Shown: positions 8,067 to 16,806 of the stretch, in pieces | How positions within the stretch are numbered: the first letter of the stretch is position 1 | How the letters are laid out: each line of letters starts with the position of its first letter | Source: JALEFZ01 sp039817415 | GTDB taxonomy: Bacteria; Bacteroidota; Bacteroidia; J057 | Direction of reading: 5' to 3' | Assembly: GCA_039817415.1 (NCBI GenBank) | Contig: JBCBVV010000077.1 | Coordinates: 1-19,348 of the forward strand | Length of the DNA: 19,348 nt | Program-made: the position numbers and the translations under genes | Notes under the pieces: generated by a model | The model's input: only the letters and a program-made list of their open reading frames with translations | Told to the model about the DNA's origin: nothing | Database searches by the model: none

Positions 8067-8411
8067 ATGCCCAAGAAGAAGAAGAAAAGATTTGATGGGG
8101 TCGTATATTCAACTGATCCAGACTTTGATTACGTAGAGGATGGCATGGAAGAAGAAGAAACTCTTCCTCCTCAACAACAACAACTCAAGATTTACCTGGA
8201 TAGGCTGAAGGGGAATAAGCTGGTAACCCGAATTTCAAATTTTGTTGGAGCAGAGGATGATTTGAAGGACTTAGGTAAACTCCTTAAAGGAAAATGTGGC
8301 TGTGGGGGCTCCGTAAAGGAAGGAGACATCCTTCTTCAAGGAAACTTCCGAGAAAAGGTAGGGCAAGAACTTGCCAAACTCAATTATAAGTATAAAAACG
8401 CAGGAGGCTAA
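8067..8411 (+). CDS. yciH: SUI1/eIF1-like translation factor (YciH family)
   Basis: The 114-residue protein has a Lys-rich start (PKKKKKRF), an acidic and Gln-rich linker (~20-40) and a SUI1 domain (~40-112). Core motifs are KLVTRISNFVG, LGKLLKGKCGCGGSVKEG and ILLQGNFREKV, matching eIF1/YciH proteins. In eukaryotes and archaea this family monitors start-codon selection on the small ribosomal subunit; the bacterial members probably bind the 30S subunit, but their role is less certain. It is short, soluble and complete. Its TAA overlaps the stop of the convergent SDR gene by four bases (CTAA). Confidence 0.93.
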   Translation: MPKKKKKRFDGVVYSTDPDFDYVEDGMEEEETLPPQQQQLKIYLDRLKGNKLVTRISNFVGAEDDLKDLGKLLKGKCGCGGSVKEGDILLQGNFREKVGQELAKLNYKYKNAGG

Positions 8412-9175
8412 GTTAGCACTTCCTCCCTCCAGGTACGTAAATCCATGATAGGCTCTTTTCCGAAGCCTGGATGAGCTAAAAATTCATATAGCTCCTCCCC
8501 TACAAATTCAGGTGTCCATAATTTTCCATCCTTCTTCAGGTCCTTAAATCGTTGGACGTTGGGAAATGAAGTCGCATCCTGTTCCCTTATTTTGGTTTGC
8601 ATAGGGGTATCCACTACTCCCGGAGCTACAGCTGAAACTTTCACGGGATGTTCCATATTACCTTGTTCAGCATGCAAAACCCTTGTAAAGTGGTCCAAAG
8701 CAGCCTTGCTTGCACAATAGGTTCCCCAACCTTCATAAGGTTTCCGCCCCGCTCCTGAAGAAATAAATACCACCTTTTTACTCATGGCATTTTCCTGAAA
8801 GACTTGGAGGAAACGCTCGGTCATAAACAGAGGGGTAGAAACATTGAGCTGAATAGCTTGCTGAATGTCTCTTGATTTATGTCCCTTCCCCATCAGCCCC
8901 ATGGGCGAAAGGGTCCCTGCATTGTGGATCAAAACCAATTCTTTGGATTCTTGGACATTATCCAATACTACCTCATAGTCAGTAACCCATCCTCCCATGT
9001 TACTTAGGTCGGCAATTACCTGGAATATAGCTCCGTGATCTGAAGATTCATGGGTCAAAGGAATGGAAGTAGGAGAACGTGAAATCGAGAAAATTTCCCA
9101 GCCTTTCTTTAGAAAAACTTCAACAATTCCATTTCCAATTCCACTGGATCCGCCAGTTATGATGAGCGTTTTCAT
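8408..9175 (-). CDS. SDR-family oxidoreductase (sepiapterin/benzil reductase-like)
   Basis: This 255-residue protein is a classical short-chain dehydrogenase/reductase with a Rossmann fold. It has the NAD(P)-binding TGGSSGIG (7-14), HNAG (84-87), the catalytic Ser in FISSGAG (137-143), the catalytic pair Y153 and K157 in YCASK, and PGVVDTPM (185-192). Serine-arginine around residues 31-34 (ISRS) suggests NADPH preference. Overall it is closest in style to the sepiapterin reductase or benzil reductase (YueD) branch, but the substrate is not determined. The start codon overlaps the dihydroorotase stop as ATGA, so it is translationally coupled to, and co-transcribed with, that gene. Whether it has any part in pyrimidine metabolism is unknown. 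Confidence 0.93.
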   Translation of the reverse strand: MKTLIITGGSSGIGNGIVEVFLKKGWEIFSISRSPTSIPLTHESSDHGAIFQVIADLSNMGGWVTDYEVVLDNVQESKELVLIHNAGTLSPMGLMGKGHKSRDIQQAIQLNVSTPLFMTERFLQVFQENAMSKKVVFISSGAGRKPYEGWGTYCASKAALDHFTRVLHAEQGNMEHPVKVSAVAPGVVDTPMQTKIREQDATSFPNVQRFKDLKKDGKLWTPEFVGEELYEFLAHPGFGKEPIMDLRTWREEVLT

Positions 9176-10506
9176 CTTTTAAATGTTAGTCTTTTTCCTC
9201 TCGTATTTTCATTGATTGCTCCCTCTTGGTAGGCAATTTCTCCACTCACAATGGTAGTTTTGACCTTAGACTTAAATTCAAAGCCTTCAAAGGGAGACCA
9301 ACCACATTTATAAAGAATGTTATTTCTATTTACTTGCCAAGGATCATTCAGATCTACCAATACCAAATCAGCCCAATACCCTTCTCTGATGTACCCTCTC
9401 TCTTTCATTTGGAAACATTTAGCTGGGGCATGAGACATTTTTTCGACCACAAAAGGAAGGTCAAACTCACCTTCTTCTACCAATTGTAGCATAGCAGGAA
9501 GCGCGTGTTGAACCAAGGGACCGCCAGAAGGGGCCTTGGTATACGGATTTGATTTTTCCTCTAGGGTATGGGGAGCATGGTCCGTTGCAATGATATCTAT
9601 GACATTATCCCTTAGCGCCTGCCGAATTGCGGTTCGATCTTCAAGGGTCTTGACCGCAGGATTCCATTTGATATGGGTTCCTTTTTCTGGATACTTACTT
9701 GATTCAAACCAAAGGTGATGGATACATACTTCTGCGGTAATCCTTTTTTCTTCTAAGGGAATATCGTTGCGGAAGAGTTCCAGTTCATCCGCTGTAGAGA
9801 TATGAAGAATGTGTAATCGTGTGTTATGCTTTTTTGCCAAGCTAACCGCCTGAGAGGAAGACAAATAACAAGCCTCTCTTGAGCGAATCTCTGGATGTAG
9901 CTCGATAGGAATATTGTCTCCATACTTGGCTACGGCTTCCGCCATATTTTTTCGAATAACCTCCTCTTTCTCACAATGTGTAGCTACCAGAATGGGAGCA
10001 TTGGAAAATATTTTATCCAGTACCTGCTCATCGTCTACCAGCATATTTCCGGTAGAGGAACCCATAAAGACCTTTATCCCACAAACTTCATTTGGATTGG
10101 TTTTCAGAACCTCCTCAATATTGTCATTTGAAGCTCCCATGAAAAAGGAATAATTGGCCACGGAAACTGCAGCGGCACGGTCATATTTTTGCTGAAGGAG
10201 TTCTTGGGTAAGGGTTTGTGGTTTCGTATTGGGCATTTCCATGAAGGAAGTGATCCCTCCTGCAACTGCTGCCCTAGATTCTGTAGTCAAATCTGCTTTG
10301 TGGGTCAGTCCTGGTTCGCGAAAATGCACCTGGTCATCAATAACTCCTGGCAATAGGTGGAGCCCTCCTGCGTCAATCACCTGATCGGCTATTTGACCAA
10401 GGTTTTTTCCAATGGTATGTATTCTTCCATCCTTAATGAAAACATCCTGTTCTGAAACGGATCCTTCGTTTACCAGGACTGCATTGCGAATTAGTATTGA
10501 TGACAT
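9172..10506 (-). CDS. pyrC: Dihydroorotase, class I
   Basis: The 444-residue protein is a zinc amidohydrolase that cyclises N-carbamoyl-L-aspartate to dihydroorotate in de novo pyrimidine synthesis. Metal and substrate residues are visible in order: H61 with R63 in DQVHFREPG, the carbamylated lysine K145 in GIKVFMGSSTG, H177 in ATHCE, H235 in LHILHIST, and D309 in ATDHAPH. Substrate-loop sequence SGGPLVQHALP follows. The length and HFREPG pattern fit the long class I form (also related to allantoinases); the lack of neighbouring purine-catabolism genes favours dihydroorotase. It is followed with a 4-base ATGA overlap by the SDR gene, forming a two-gene operon. No other pyr genes are in the window. 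Confidence 0.94.
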   Translation of the reverse strand: MSSILIRNAVLVNEGSVSEQDVFIKDGRIHTIGKNLGQIADQVIDAGGLHLLPGVIDDQVHFREPGLTHKADLTTESRAAVAGGITSFMEMPNTKPQTLTQELLQQKYDRAAAVSVANYSFFMGASNDNIEEVLKTNPNEVCGIKVFMGSSTGNMLVDDEQVLDKIFSNAPILVATHCEKEEVIRKNMAEAVAKYGDNIPIELHPEIRSREACYLSSSQAVSLAKKHNTRLHILHISTADELELFRNDIPLEEKRITAEVCIHHLWFESSKYPEKGTHIKWNPAVKTLEDRTAIRQALRDNVIDIIATDHAPHTLEEKSNPYTKAPSGGPLVQHALPAMLQLVEEGEFDLPFVVEKMSHAPAKCFQMKERGYIREGYWADLVLVDLNDPWQVNRNNILYKCGWSPFEGFEFKSKVKTTIVSGEIAYQEGAINENTRGKRLTFKR

Positions 10507-10576
10507 GTAGATTGAATTTTCGAAAATTTAGGGAATAATGCAGGGCACTTCCAAGCTAAGCTTATGAAGAAAATAT

Positions 10577-10646
10577 AATTAGCCTTAAAAGTTGTTCACA
10601 TAGGTGGATAGATTTTGTTTGATATGATGCATCTACAAGGCTAATT
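10577..10646. repeat. 10-bp inverted repeat in the pyrC-dNK divergent region
   Basis: AATTAGCCTT at 10577-10586 is the exact reverse complement of AAGGCTAATT at 10637-10646, with 50 bases between. It lies between divergently transcribed pyrimidine-synthesis and nucleoside-kinase genes. It might be a pair of regulator sites, but a chance match is possible. Confidence 0.35.
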
Positions 10647-10678
10647 TGATATATTATATTAGATACTTTGCTTAAAAT

Positions 10679-11341
10679 ATGAGTTCTATCCTACCTATCA
10701 GCCAGAAACGTAAAGAAACCAATATGAGAGAAGGCCTGCACATCGCTATTGCAGGAAACATTGGTGTGGGCAAGACCACCTTGGTAAATATGCTGGCTAA
10801 TCATTATGGATGGAAGCCCCATTTGGAAGCAGTTGACAACAATCCTTATCTCGAAGACTTCTACAAGGATATGGCCAAATGGGCCTTTCCCCTTCAAATA
10901 TACTTCTTGCATTCTCGCTTTAATCAGGTGTTAACTGCCCTCAAAAGTAGAGAAACCATCATCCAGGATCGTACGATTTATGAGGATGCCTACATCTTCG
11001 CACAAAACCTAAGGGAGTCTGGATTTCTGACAGAAAGAGATTTCAACAACTATTTTGAGCTCTTCAAATCTATGTGCCGCTTGTTACAAGCACCAGATTT
11101 ACTGATCTATTTGCGTGCACGTGTCCCAAAACTAGAAAGACAAATTGAGAAAAGAGGTAGGTCCTATGAGCTGGATATGGCAACCCGCTACCTTGATGAT
11201 CTTAACAGAAACTATGAAAGTTGGATTGGGTCATATCAAGAAGGTAAGCTATTGATCATTGAGACTGATGATCTCGACTATGTAGAAAAGGAAAAAGACT
11301 TCCACTTCATTCGTCAGAAAATTGAAGACGCCCTCCTATGA
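10679..11341 (+). CDS. Deoxynucleoside kinase
   Basis: The 220-residue protein belongs to the deoxyribonucleoside kinase family, which phosphorylates deoxynucleosides with ATP for nucleotide salvage. It shows the P-loop GNIGVGKT (26-33), the catalytic Glu in HLEAV (E50), the FPLQIYFL helix (70-77), the QDRTIYEDAYIF motif (96-107; DR in place of the usual ER/DRS) and the Arg-rich lid in EKRGRSYE. It is soluble and complete. The first 15 residues (up to ETN) precede the conserved core; Met16 at 10724 would give the more usual family start, so the N-terminus is uncertain. The 3' end overlaps the DinB-family gene by ATGA, so the two are translationally coupled. Which deoxynucleoside is preferred cannot be told. 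Confidence 0.93.
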   Translation: MSSILPISQKRKETNMREGLHIAIAGNIGVGKTTLVNMLANHYGWKPHLEAVDNNPYLEDFYKDMAKWAFPLQIYFLHSRFNQVLTALKSRETIIQDRTIYEDAYIFAQNLRESGFLTERDFNNYFELFKSMCRLLQAPDLLIYLRARVPKLERQIEKRGRSYELDMATRYLDDLNRNYESWIGSYQEGKLLIIETDDLDYVEKEKDFHFIRQKIEDALL

Positions 11342-11787
11342 CGCCTTCCTTTCCCGATCTATTTTCCTATGACAATGAAGCCAATAAGGACTTTATCGAC
11401 CTTATTCTTCAACAGGAAGTTCTACCTGAACGAATCCATGTTCTCATGAGCCACATCTTCAATGCACAAGATATTTGGGTAAGCAGAATGTTGGAAAAAA
11501 AACCATCGTATGGGGTTTGGGAACGCCATGAACCCTCAACATACCATGGAATCAGAGAACAGTTACAAGCTAGGATAAAGGATGTTCTCTCTGGCGGCAA
11601 CCTAACTCAAGAGGTACATTATACCAATAGCCAAGGAAAGGCTTTCCTAAATACCCGCCTTCAAATTCTTTTCCACCTCATCAATCACGGCACCCAACAC
11701 CGTGGTCAAATAGCAGCTTTGCTATCAGAATCAGGCATAAAGCCACCTTCCAACGATTATATTTTCAGACGAAGACAAATTCTGTAG
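11338..11787 (+). CDS. DinB-family four-helix-bundle protein
   Basis: This 149-residue protein fits the DinB/YfiT-like fold, a four-helix bundle that binds a metal through three His. The likely ligands are H39 in LMSHIFNAQDIW and H117 and H121 in INHGTQHRGQ, which match the family signature exactly. Members are putative thiol-dependent enzymes (bacillithiol or related transferases in Bacillus) or of unknown function; despite the name there is no evidence of a DNA-damage role here. Its ATG overlaps the stop of the deoxynucleoside kinase gene, indicating co-expression. The gene ends with no clear terminator in the following 150 bases. Confidence 0.9.
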   Translation: MTPSFPDLFSYDNEANKDFIDLILQQEVLPERIHVLMSHIFNAQDIWVSRMLEKKPSYGVWERHEPSTYHGIREQLQARIKDVLSGGNLTQEVHYTNSQGKAFLNTRLQILFHLINHGTQHRGQIAALLSESGIKPPSNDYIFRRRQIL

Positions 11788-11939
11788 GCCAATTACCTTC
11801 CATGTGCTTGTATTAACCAAAAACGATTTTTAGCAGCATTATTTCGCAGAAAATTTGTTGATTCGTCTCACAACTTATTGGTCAATCTAGTGGTTGATAG
11901 ACTAGCCATTTTTAGTTTCCATAGGGCATTACCTATTAT

Positions 11940-13214
11940 ATGAAGAAGCTTTCTACTCTTACTGATTTAGCCGTTTTGCGGATATCCATTGGAGTCCTCA
12001 TTTTTCTGGCTCTTTGGATTGCGCTTGAGATTTACCTTGGGAGGAGATTAAAAAAGCATCTCAAATCCTATGATAACCCAAACGTTTACCTGGTTTTTAT
12101 TTGGGTATATCGTCTTATTAATATTGGTTTTTGGATCATGGTGTTTGGCCGTCAATTCATCAGAAATGTCATTGGCTTCCCTATTTATGCCTACACCCCC
12201 ATTATCAACATTTCGATGATGTCTATTGTCATGACTAAGTTTATTTTATTCTTGTTCATTGCAGCTACAGACATCCGACAATGGATTCGTAAAAAGAGGC
12301 AGAAAGTTGAAGAGAGCCCCACTCAACTATCCAGAAGGAAATTTATTATCAATTCAGGCTTGGTAACGGCTGCCCTTCCTGTAATGGGTATGTGGTATGG
12401 TTTTTTTAGGGGAAAGTACGCCTTTCAATTACATGAAGTAGAGTTGGCTTTTAAGGATCTACCAGAAGCCTTTGATGGATTTAAGGTCGTTCAGTTTTCG
12501 GACTTTCATGCAGGTTCCTTTGATCAAACTGAACCTGTTCTTGAAGGGCTAAAAATGATCTCTAATCTTAAGCCTGATTTACTTCTTTTCACGGGAGACA
12601 TGGTAAACTACCAGGCTGAAGAAGTAGAGCCTTGGCATCAGCCTCTACAAGAACTTACAGCTCCTTTTGGAAAATTCTCAGTATTAGGGAATCACGACTA
12701 TGGAAGTCGTAGAAGAAGGGCAGCAAAAAATAACAGGAATGATAATGTCGTAGAGTTGATGAAACTTCAGCAAAAAATGGGATTCGATCTCCTTCTCAAT
12801 GATTCAACTCGAATAGAAAAAGACGGTCAGTTCTTAAATCTCATTGGCGTGGAGAATTGGGGAAAGCCTCCCTTTCCACAATTTGGAGATTTAGAGCAGG
12901 CTTTTTCAAAGCTTCCAGAAGACGGTTTCAACCTCCTCATGTCCCATGATCCTTCACATTGGGAAGCTCAGATTCTACCTTTTGACCGCAAGGTCCATTT
13001 GACCCTAAGCGGGCATACCCACGGGGCCCAACTTGGAGTTGAATTACCCTGGATGAAGGCTAGTCCAGTTCAGTTTATCTACCCACAGTGGGCCGGACTT
13101 TATGAAAAGGAAGATCAATACATCTACGTCAATCGGGGATTTGGCTTCATTGGTATTTCACTACGAATGGGTATTTGGCCCGAAATTACCCAAATAACAC
13201 TTCGCAAAGCCTAA
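11940..13214 (+). CDS. Membrane-anchored metallophosphoesterase
   Basis: The 424-residue protein has membrane spans at about 11-33, 48-70, 80-110 and a further hydrophobic segment (136-156). A calcineurin-like phosphoesterase domain follows (~180-420). Dinuclear-metal residues are D188 and H190 in SDFHAG, D220 in TGD, N251-H252 in GNHDYG, H336 in MSHDP and H359/H361 in SGHTHG. The layout matches YkuE-like phosphoesterases. Relatives include the lipid A enzyme LpxG (UDP-2,3-diacylglucosamine hydrolase), so a lipid-phosphate substrate is possible but unproven. Just before the last hydrophobic segment is SRRKFI (131-136), which looks like an internal twin-arginine motif, suggesting that the catalytic domain is exported. 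The stop overlaps that of the convergent S15 hydrolase gene at CTAA. Confidence 0.93.
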   Translation: MKKLSTLTDLAVLRISIGVLIFLALWIALEIYLGRRLKKHLKSYDNPNVYLVFIWVYRLINIGFWIMVFGRQFIRNVIGFPIYAYTPIINISMMSIVMTKFILFLFIAATDIRQWIRKKRQKVEESPTQLSRRKFIINSGLVTAALPVMGMWYGFFRGKYAFQLHEVELAFKDLPEAFDGFKVVQFSDFHAGSFDQTEPVLEGLKMISNLKPDLLLFTGDMVNYQAEEVEPWHQPLQELTAPFGKFSVLGNHDYGSRRRRAAKNNRNDNVVELMKLQQKMGFDLLLNDSTRIEKDGQFLNLIGVENWGKPPFPQFGDLEQAFSKLPEDGFNLLMSHDPSHWEAQILPFDRKVHLTLSGHTHGAQLGVELPWMKASPVQFIYPQWAGLYEKEDQYIYVNRGFGFIGISLRMGIWPEITQITLRKA

Positions 13215-15271
13215 TCTGATTGTGGTTGATAAACGGGCAGTTCAATTTGGGAAGGATAGACTTCCGTACAAATAATTTCATATTTAGTTTCGGGACACTT
13301 AGAAGGATTATTCGAGGGACAAAGTTTGGGATTTAGCTCGAAGTTAGGCCAATCTGCTCCTGCTAAGGCAATTCTGATTTTATTTCCTTTACGAAACATA
13401 TAGCCTGTTGGCAGAAGATCGAAGGCAAGCTCTACCACTTCATTTTTGGCGAATATGCTATCCTGCCATTGTTCCTCTTTGTACCCTTTCCATGGAAGAA
13501 AATCTGGTTTGACATCAAATTTTCCTAAGGCTACATCATCGTAATTCTGGGTTTGAGCCCATCCACCTCTTAGCTGACCTTCTGAGACATAAAATGCGTT
13601 TCCATCCTCATCCACTTCTTCTAAATATACATACAGGTCCCCATAGGCCTGGCTATTTTTCAGGAAGATTTTAACAAGTGGGTGTCCTAGTACTTCTTTG
13701 TCTTCCTTGAGAGGATCAGATTCAAATAATACGCACTTATCATCTACCTCCATTCTATTCATCACCTCCCCAGTTCCTGATTGATACATGATCCACCTGT
13801 TTCCTCTATTAGGCCCATAATTTGATCCGGCCTCAAAGTCAACATTGTAAGATACTTTTCCTCTTTTGGCGTTTCGGTTAGTGAGCTTATTATCAGAGGA
13901 AAGGAACAGCTTTTCCCACTTCGTCCCTTCAAGAGGCCAATCATTTCCAGTTTGCCATCCCTTATGAATAACGAAGGCTTTTACAGCATCCTGTTGGTCA
14001 AATTTATTATTGATCCCTTTGAGATATCTATCGAAAAACCGTAGCTGCTCAACCATTAATTGCTCTTTGTATTCTCCCTCATAACCAGAAAACTTCTTGA
14101 TGTATTTAGGTACAGAAGGGAAATGAAAGCGAGGTGCTAGCCATAGAAAAGATGTGTTGGTTTCTTTTAAGGTCGAATACCACATAGGGGTCCCTTTGGC
14201 AAAGCCATCATACCAACCTCCCACATGATAAATGGCTACACCCGATTCACTTATTTCTTTGGCTTTGCTCCCTGCACTACTAAGTTCAAAGCTTACTTCT
14301 TGGAAGGGAGAATCTGCACGACTATCGTAATAGGAGACATCCGGATGGAGTAAGTCAATTGCCTTATAGTTTTGTAGGTGTTCAATGGTTGCTCTATAAT
14401 AAGAGGAATCGTACCGTTGATTTTTGTCCTTATAGATTGGCTTGAAAAAGCCTTTTTCCAGTTCATCTCTCTTGATTTCTGGCCATTCATCAACCAAATC
14501 GCCATCCTTGTCTTCGTCGATTACTGGAAGAGAGGGAAGGAGGCCTTTCCTTAGATTTTTTTCGTTTAGGTTATATCCTACCAATCGATCAGAAAAACCC
14601 CTTATCCATCTTTGAGCGGCAATTCCACCAGGGCGTATTCCTGTAGAATAAACATCAAATCCCATCACTTCTGGCATGATACATTTTAATGCTTCTGGCT
14701 TTTCTCCTGCGACTGCATATTGGCCCCATCCCAGATAGGATGCGCCCATCATACCGACATTCCCATCACACCAGGGTTGATCTGCGATCCAGTCGATCAG
14801 TTCTTTTCCATCCTTGGCCAATTGAGGTTCTAGGGGCATCTGGTATCCATAGGAGGCTCCTGTTCCTCTCATATCTGCAGCCACAACCCGGTATCCATGT
14901 CTGAGAAGCGCTTTGATACCCGGATAATAATTCCCCAAATCAAACTCAGGTCCCCAGCCTACACCCGCGGCCTTTGCTCCCATCTTTGCCAGAGGGTTCA
15001 TGCCTGGAACCATATAAGATCGATTGTAGGGCGTGTACATCAAAACTACCGGGGTTTTCTCCTTAAAAGGGCCTAACCATGGTTCCAAAAGATCAATCGC
15101 TAGCTTGGTTCCATCCGACAACTCTACATAGTCAGAGGTTCTTTTATAAGATGGGTAATTTGCTTTGGAATAGGTGTATTCTTTCTCTGAGTAAAAAAGC
15201 TGCTCTGATTGGGCAAACATGCCTACCCATCCTGAAATGAGCAGGAGGAGAATGATGATCTTCTTCAACAT
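13211..15271 (-). CDS. Exported S15/CocE-NonD-family hydrolase (X-Pro dipeptidyl-peptidase-like)
   Basis: The 686-residue protein has a signal peptide (cleaved near FAQ, residue 21) and an alpha/beta-hydrolase domain with a helical cap, then a C-terminal jelly-roll (~400-680) of the PepX_C type. The nucleophile is S178 in GASYLGWG, the acid D355 in HVGGWYDGF and the base H383 in APRFHFP. Known relatives are Xaa-Pro dipeptidyl-peptidases, glutaryl-7-ACA acylases and cocaine esterase, so it cleaves an amide or ester, probably in peptide uptake, in the periplasm. An inserted loop DEDKDGDLVDE (252-262) looks like a Ca-binding DxDxDG turn. The gene lies 45 bases after the PlsC gene on the same strand, so the two may share a transcript. 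Confidence 0.92.
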   Translation of the reverse strand: MLKKIIILLLLISGWVGMFAQSEQLFYSEKEYTYSKANYPSYKRTSDYVELSDGTKLAIDLLEPWLGPFKEKTPVVLMYTPYNRSYMVPGMNPLAKMGAKAAGVGWGPEFDLGNYYPGIKALLRHGYRVVAADMRGTGASYGYQMPLEPQLAKDGKELIDWIADQPWCDGNVGMMGASYLGWGQYAVAGEKPEALKCIMPEVMGFDVYSTGIRPGGIAAQRWIRGFSDRLVGYNLNEKNLRKGLLPSLPVIDEDKDGDLVDEWPEIKRDELEKGFFKPIYKDKNQRYDSSYYRATIEHLQNYKAIDLLHPDVSYYDSRADSPFQEVSFELSSAGSKAKEISESGVAIYHVGGWYDGFAKGTPMWYSTLKETNTSFLWLAPRFHFPSVPKYIKKFSGYEGEYKEQLMVEQLRFFDRYLKGINNKFDQQDAVKAFVIHKGWQTGNDWPLEGTKWEKLFLSSDNKLTNRNAKRGKVSYNVDFEAGSNYGPNRGNRWIMYQSGTGEVMNRMEVDDKCVLFESDPLKEDKEVLGHPLVKIFLKNSQAYGDLYVYLEEVDEDGNAFYVSEGQLRGGWAQTQNYDDVALGKFDVKPDFLPWKGYKEEQWQDSIFAKNEVVELAFDLLPTGYMFRKGNKIRIALAGADWPNFELNPKLCPSNNPSKCPETKYEIICTEVYPSQIELPVYQPQSD

Positions 15272-15316
15272 AGAAATTGGCAGTCAGTGTATTAAAATAC
15301 GTAATGATTATAGGGT

Positions 15317-16081
15317 CTATTCGGTTTCTTGTGGCAGCTCATTTGCAATACCCAGCTCAACTTGCAGTTCGTGTGTATTTTTCTTTAACCAGTCGGCAAC
15401 TTCTTGGCGAAGCACTTCCCCATCGGTTCCTTTGATAGGCTGTCCATACCTCATCTTCACTCCAATTTTCTTTTTTCCGCCAAAGGCTCTCAAAAAATGT
15501 GGCAAAAAGGTTTCTGTTCCTACCCAAGCATCATCTGGATCTTGATATTCAATAGCTACTGGTACTATAGGAACTTCCCCATCTGCGGCCACATAAAAAA
15601 TTCCTTTATGGAGTTCTCCTAACTCAGGAGCCTTATATGTTGTTCCTTCAGGAAAGACGACAACTGAAATTCCTTCCTTCAGCCTATTCTTAACGGCCTC
15701 ACGTGTTTGCCTTCTGGATTCTTTACTGCTTCGATCTACCCAAATCGTCCTTAAAATATTCGCCCCCTTGCCCACCAAAGGCCAGCTTGCCACGCTTTTT
15801 TTAGCCACAAAACATATAGGAGTCCCTTTTATGAAATGCACAATATCTATGTAGGTGCGATGATTAGGCACCAGCAATGCGCCGTATTCAGGCTTTTCAC
15901 CTTGAACTTCTACATCTGCTCCTAGCGCTTTAGATGTTCTTCTTGCCCACCTTTTTACAATGGGATAGGCATAATTAGGATCATCCTTCGGAAACAGAGA
16001 ACGAATCAATACATATATAATGTGGGTGGAAATGATCCACATGAAACTCAATAAACGATATACTCCTCGAAGCAATTTCAT
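15317..16081 (-). CDS. plsC: 1-acylglycerol-3-phosphate acyltransferase (PlsC family)
   Basis: The 254-residue protein has an N-terminal membrane segment (~9-28) and the acyltransferase motifs in order: NHRTYID (73-79), the NHx4D catalytic box, and FPEGTT (143-148), which binds the glycerol-3-phosphate. PIVPVAIEY (171-179) matches motif IV. The family adds the second acyl chain to lysophosphatidic acid to give phosphatidic acid at the inner face of the cytoplasmic membrane; some relatives acylate other lipids, so the substrate is likely but not certain. It is complete and of usual length. It precedes the S15 hydrolase gene in the same direction. Confidence 0.93.
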   Translation of the reverse strand: MKLLRGVYRLLSFMWIISTHIIYVLIRSLFPKDDPNYAYPIVKRWARRTSKALGADVEVQGEKPEYGALLVPNHRTYIDIVHFIKGTPICFVAKKSVASWPLVGKGANILRTIWVDRSSKESRRQTREAVKNRLKEGISVVVFPEGTTYKAPELGELHKGIFYVAADGEVPIVPVAIEYQDPDDAWVGTETFLPHFLRAFGGKKKIGVKMRYGQPIKGTDGEVLRQEVADWLKKNTHELQVELGIANELPQETE

Positions 16082-16245
16082 TTCTAGGCTAGCTTAGATG
16101 TTTATCATGAAGAAATACAGGAGGAAGGCACGCTTTTTTAACAACCATTCACGCTTGCTAAGGTCAACTAGATGCTAGGCAACTAATTCTCCTCAAAACA
16201 ATCTATCCTTCTGTATTCATCAACAAACAAATTAATAACAAAATT

Positions 16246-16779
16246 ATGAAACGCACTGCCCTTATCATTTTCTTCCTGAGCATAATGGCGGCTTTGTCTG
16301 CCAAAGATGTTCTTATGCTGAACAATCAGAAGTTGTTTGAAGGGAAAGTAAAGCGAGTAGACGCTTGTGAAATTGCATTTAAAGCAGATGGGGATACTTA
16401 TATTATTCCTGTAGCTGATATTAGTTTTCTTGGCTTTGAGAAAGAAGAGAGTAAGCAGGCTCAAAAGTTTTTCGATTTGCAGCAAGCTGGAGAATCTGCT
16501 TGTATGGAGGGAAAGGGGGATGCTAAGGCCTTCCATGGAAAGGTAGCCAAGCATGTGGTGTCAGGAATCATTTTTGGGCCTGTCGGAACCATCTTTGCCT
16601 TGCTAGGAAACCCGACACCAAGAAAGGGAAAGGAAACCAAGCAACTATCAGATAACCGAGACCTCTTTTCTGATGCGCAATATTTGAACTGTTACAGAAA
16701 GGAAGCTAAGAAGAACAATGTTCTTTACACCCTGATCGGATGGGTCGTGATTCCAGCTGTTTGGGCGCTAGCTACCTAA
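16246..16779 (+). CDS. Exported membrane protein of unknown function
   Basis: I do not recognise a named family. The 177-residue protein starts with a typical signal peptide (residues 1-19, cleavage near LSA). Next is a small beta-rich region (22-64) with the LNNQKLFEGKVKRVDACEIAFK pattern seen at the start of many small Bacteroidota envelope proteins of the type that respond to 'keyword plus strand' repeats (comparison from memory, weak). It ends in two hydrophobic segments (~103-121 and ~159-176), the second at the C-terminus after a basic stretch (KKNN). The 5' leader is A-rich (ACAAACAAATT). A strong hairpin follows the stop at 16807-16849. The gene stands alone between divergent plsC and the convergent DUF4199 gene. 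Confidence 0.75.
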   Translation: MKRTALIIFFLSIMAALSAKDVLMLNNQKLFEGKVKRVDACEIAFKADGDTYIIPVADISFLGFEKEESKQAQKFFDLQQAGESACMEGKGDAKAFHGKVAKHVVSGIIFGPVGTIFALLGNPTPRKGKETKQLSDNRDLFSDAQYLNCYRKEAKKNNVLYTLIGWVVIPAVWALAT

Positions 16780-16806
16780 GAGAAGGTTACTCATATCAAT
16801 TGGTAC

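Noticed and set aside
16183..16554. Minus-strand ORF opposite the unrecognised exported protein
   Set aside because: The plus-strand frame has a proper signal peptide, two membrane segments and a terminator after it, while the minus frame lacks these.
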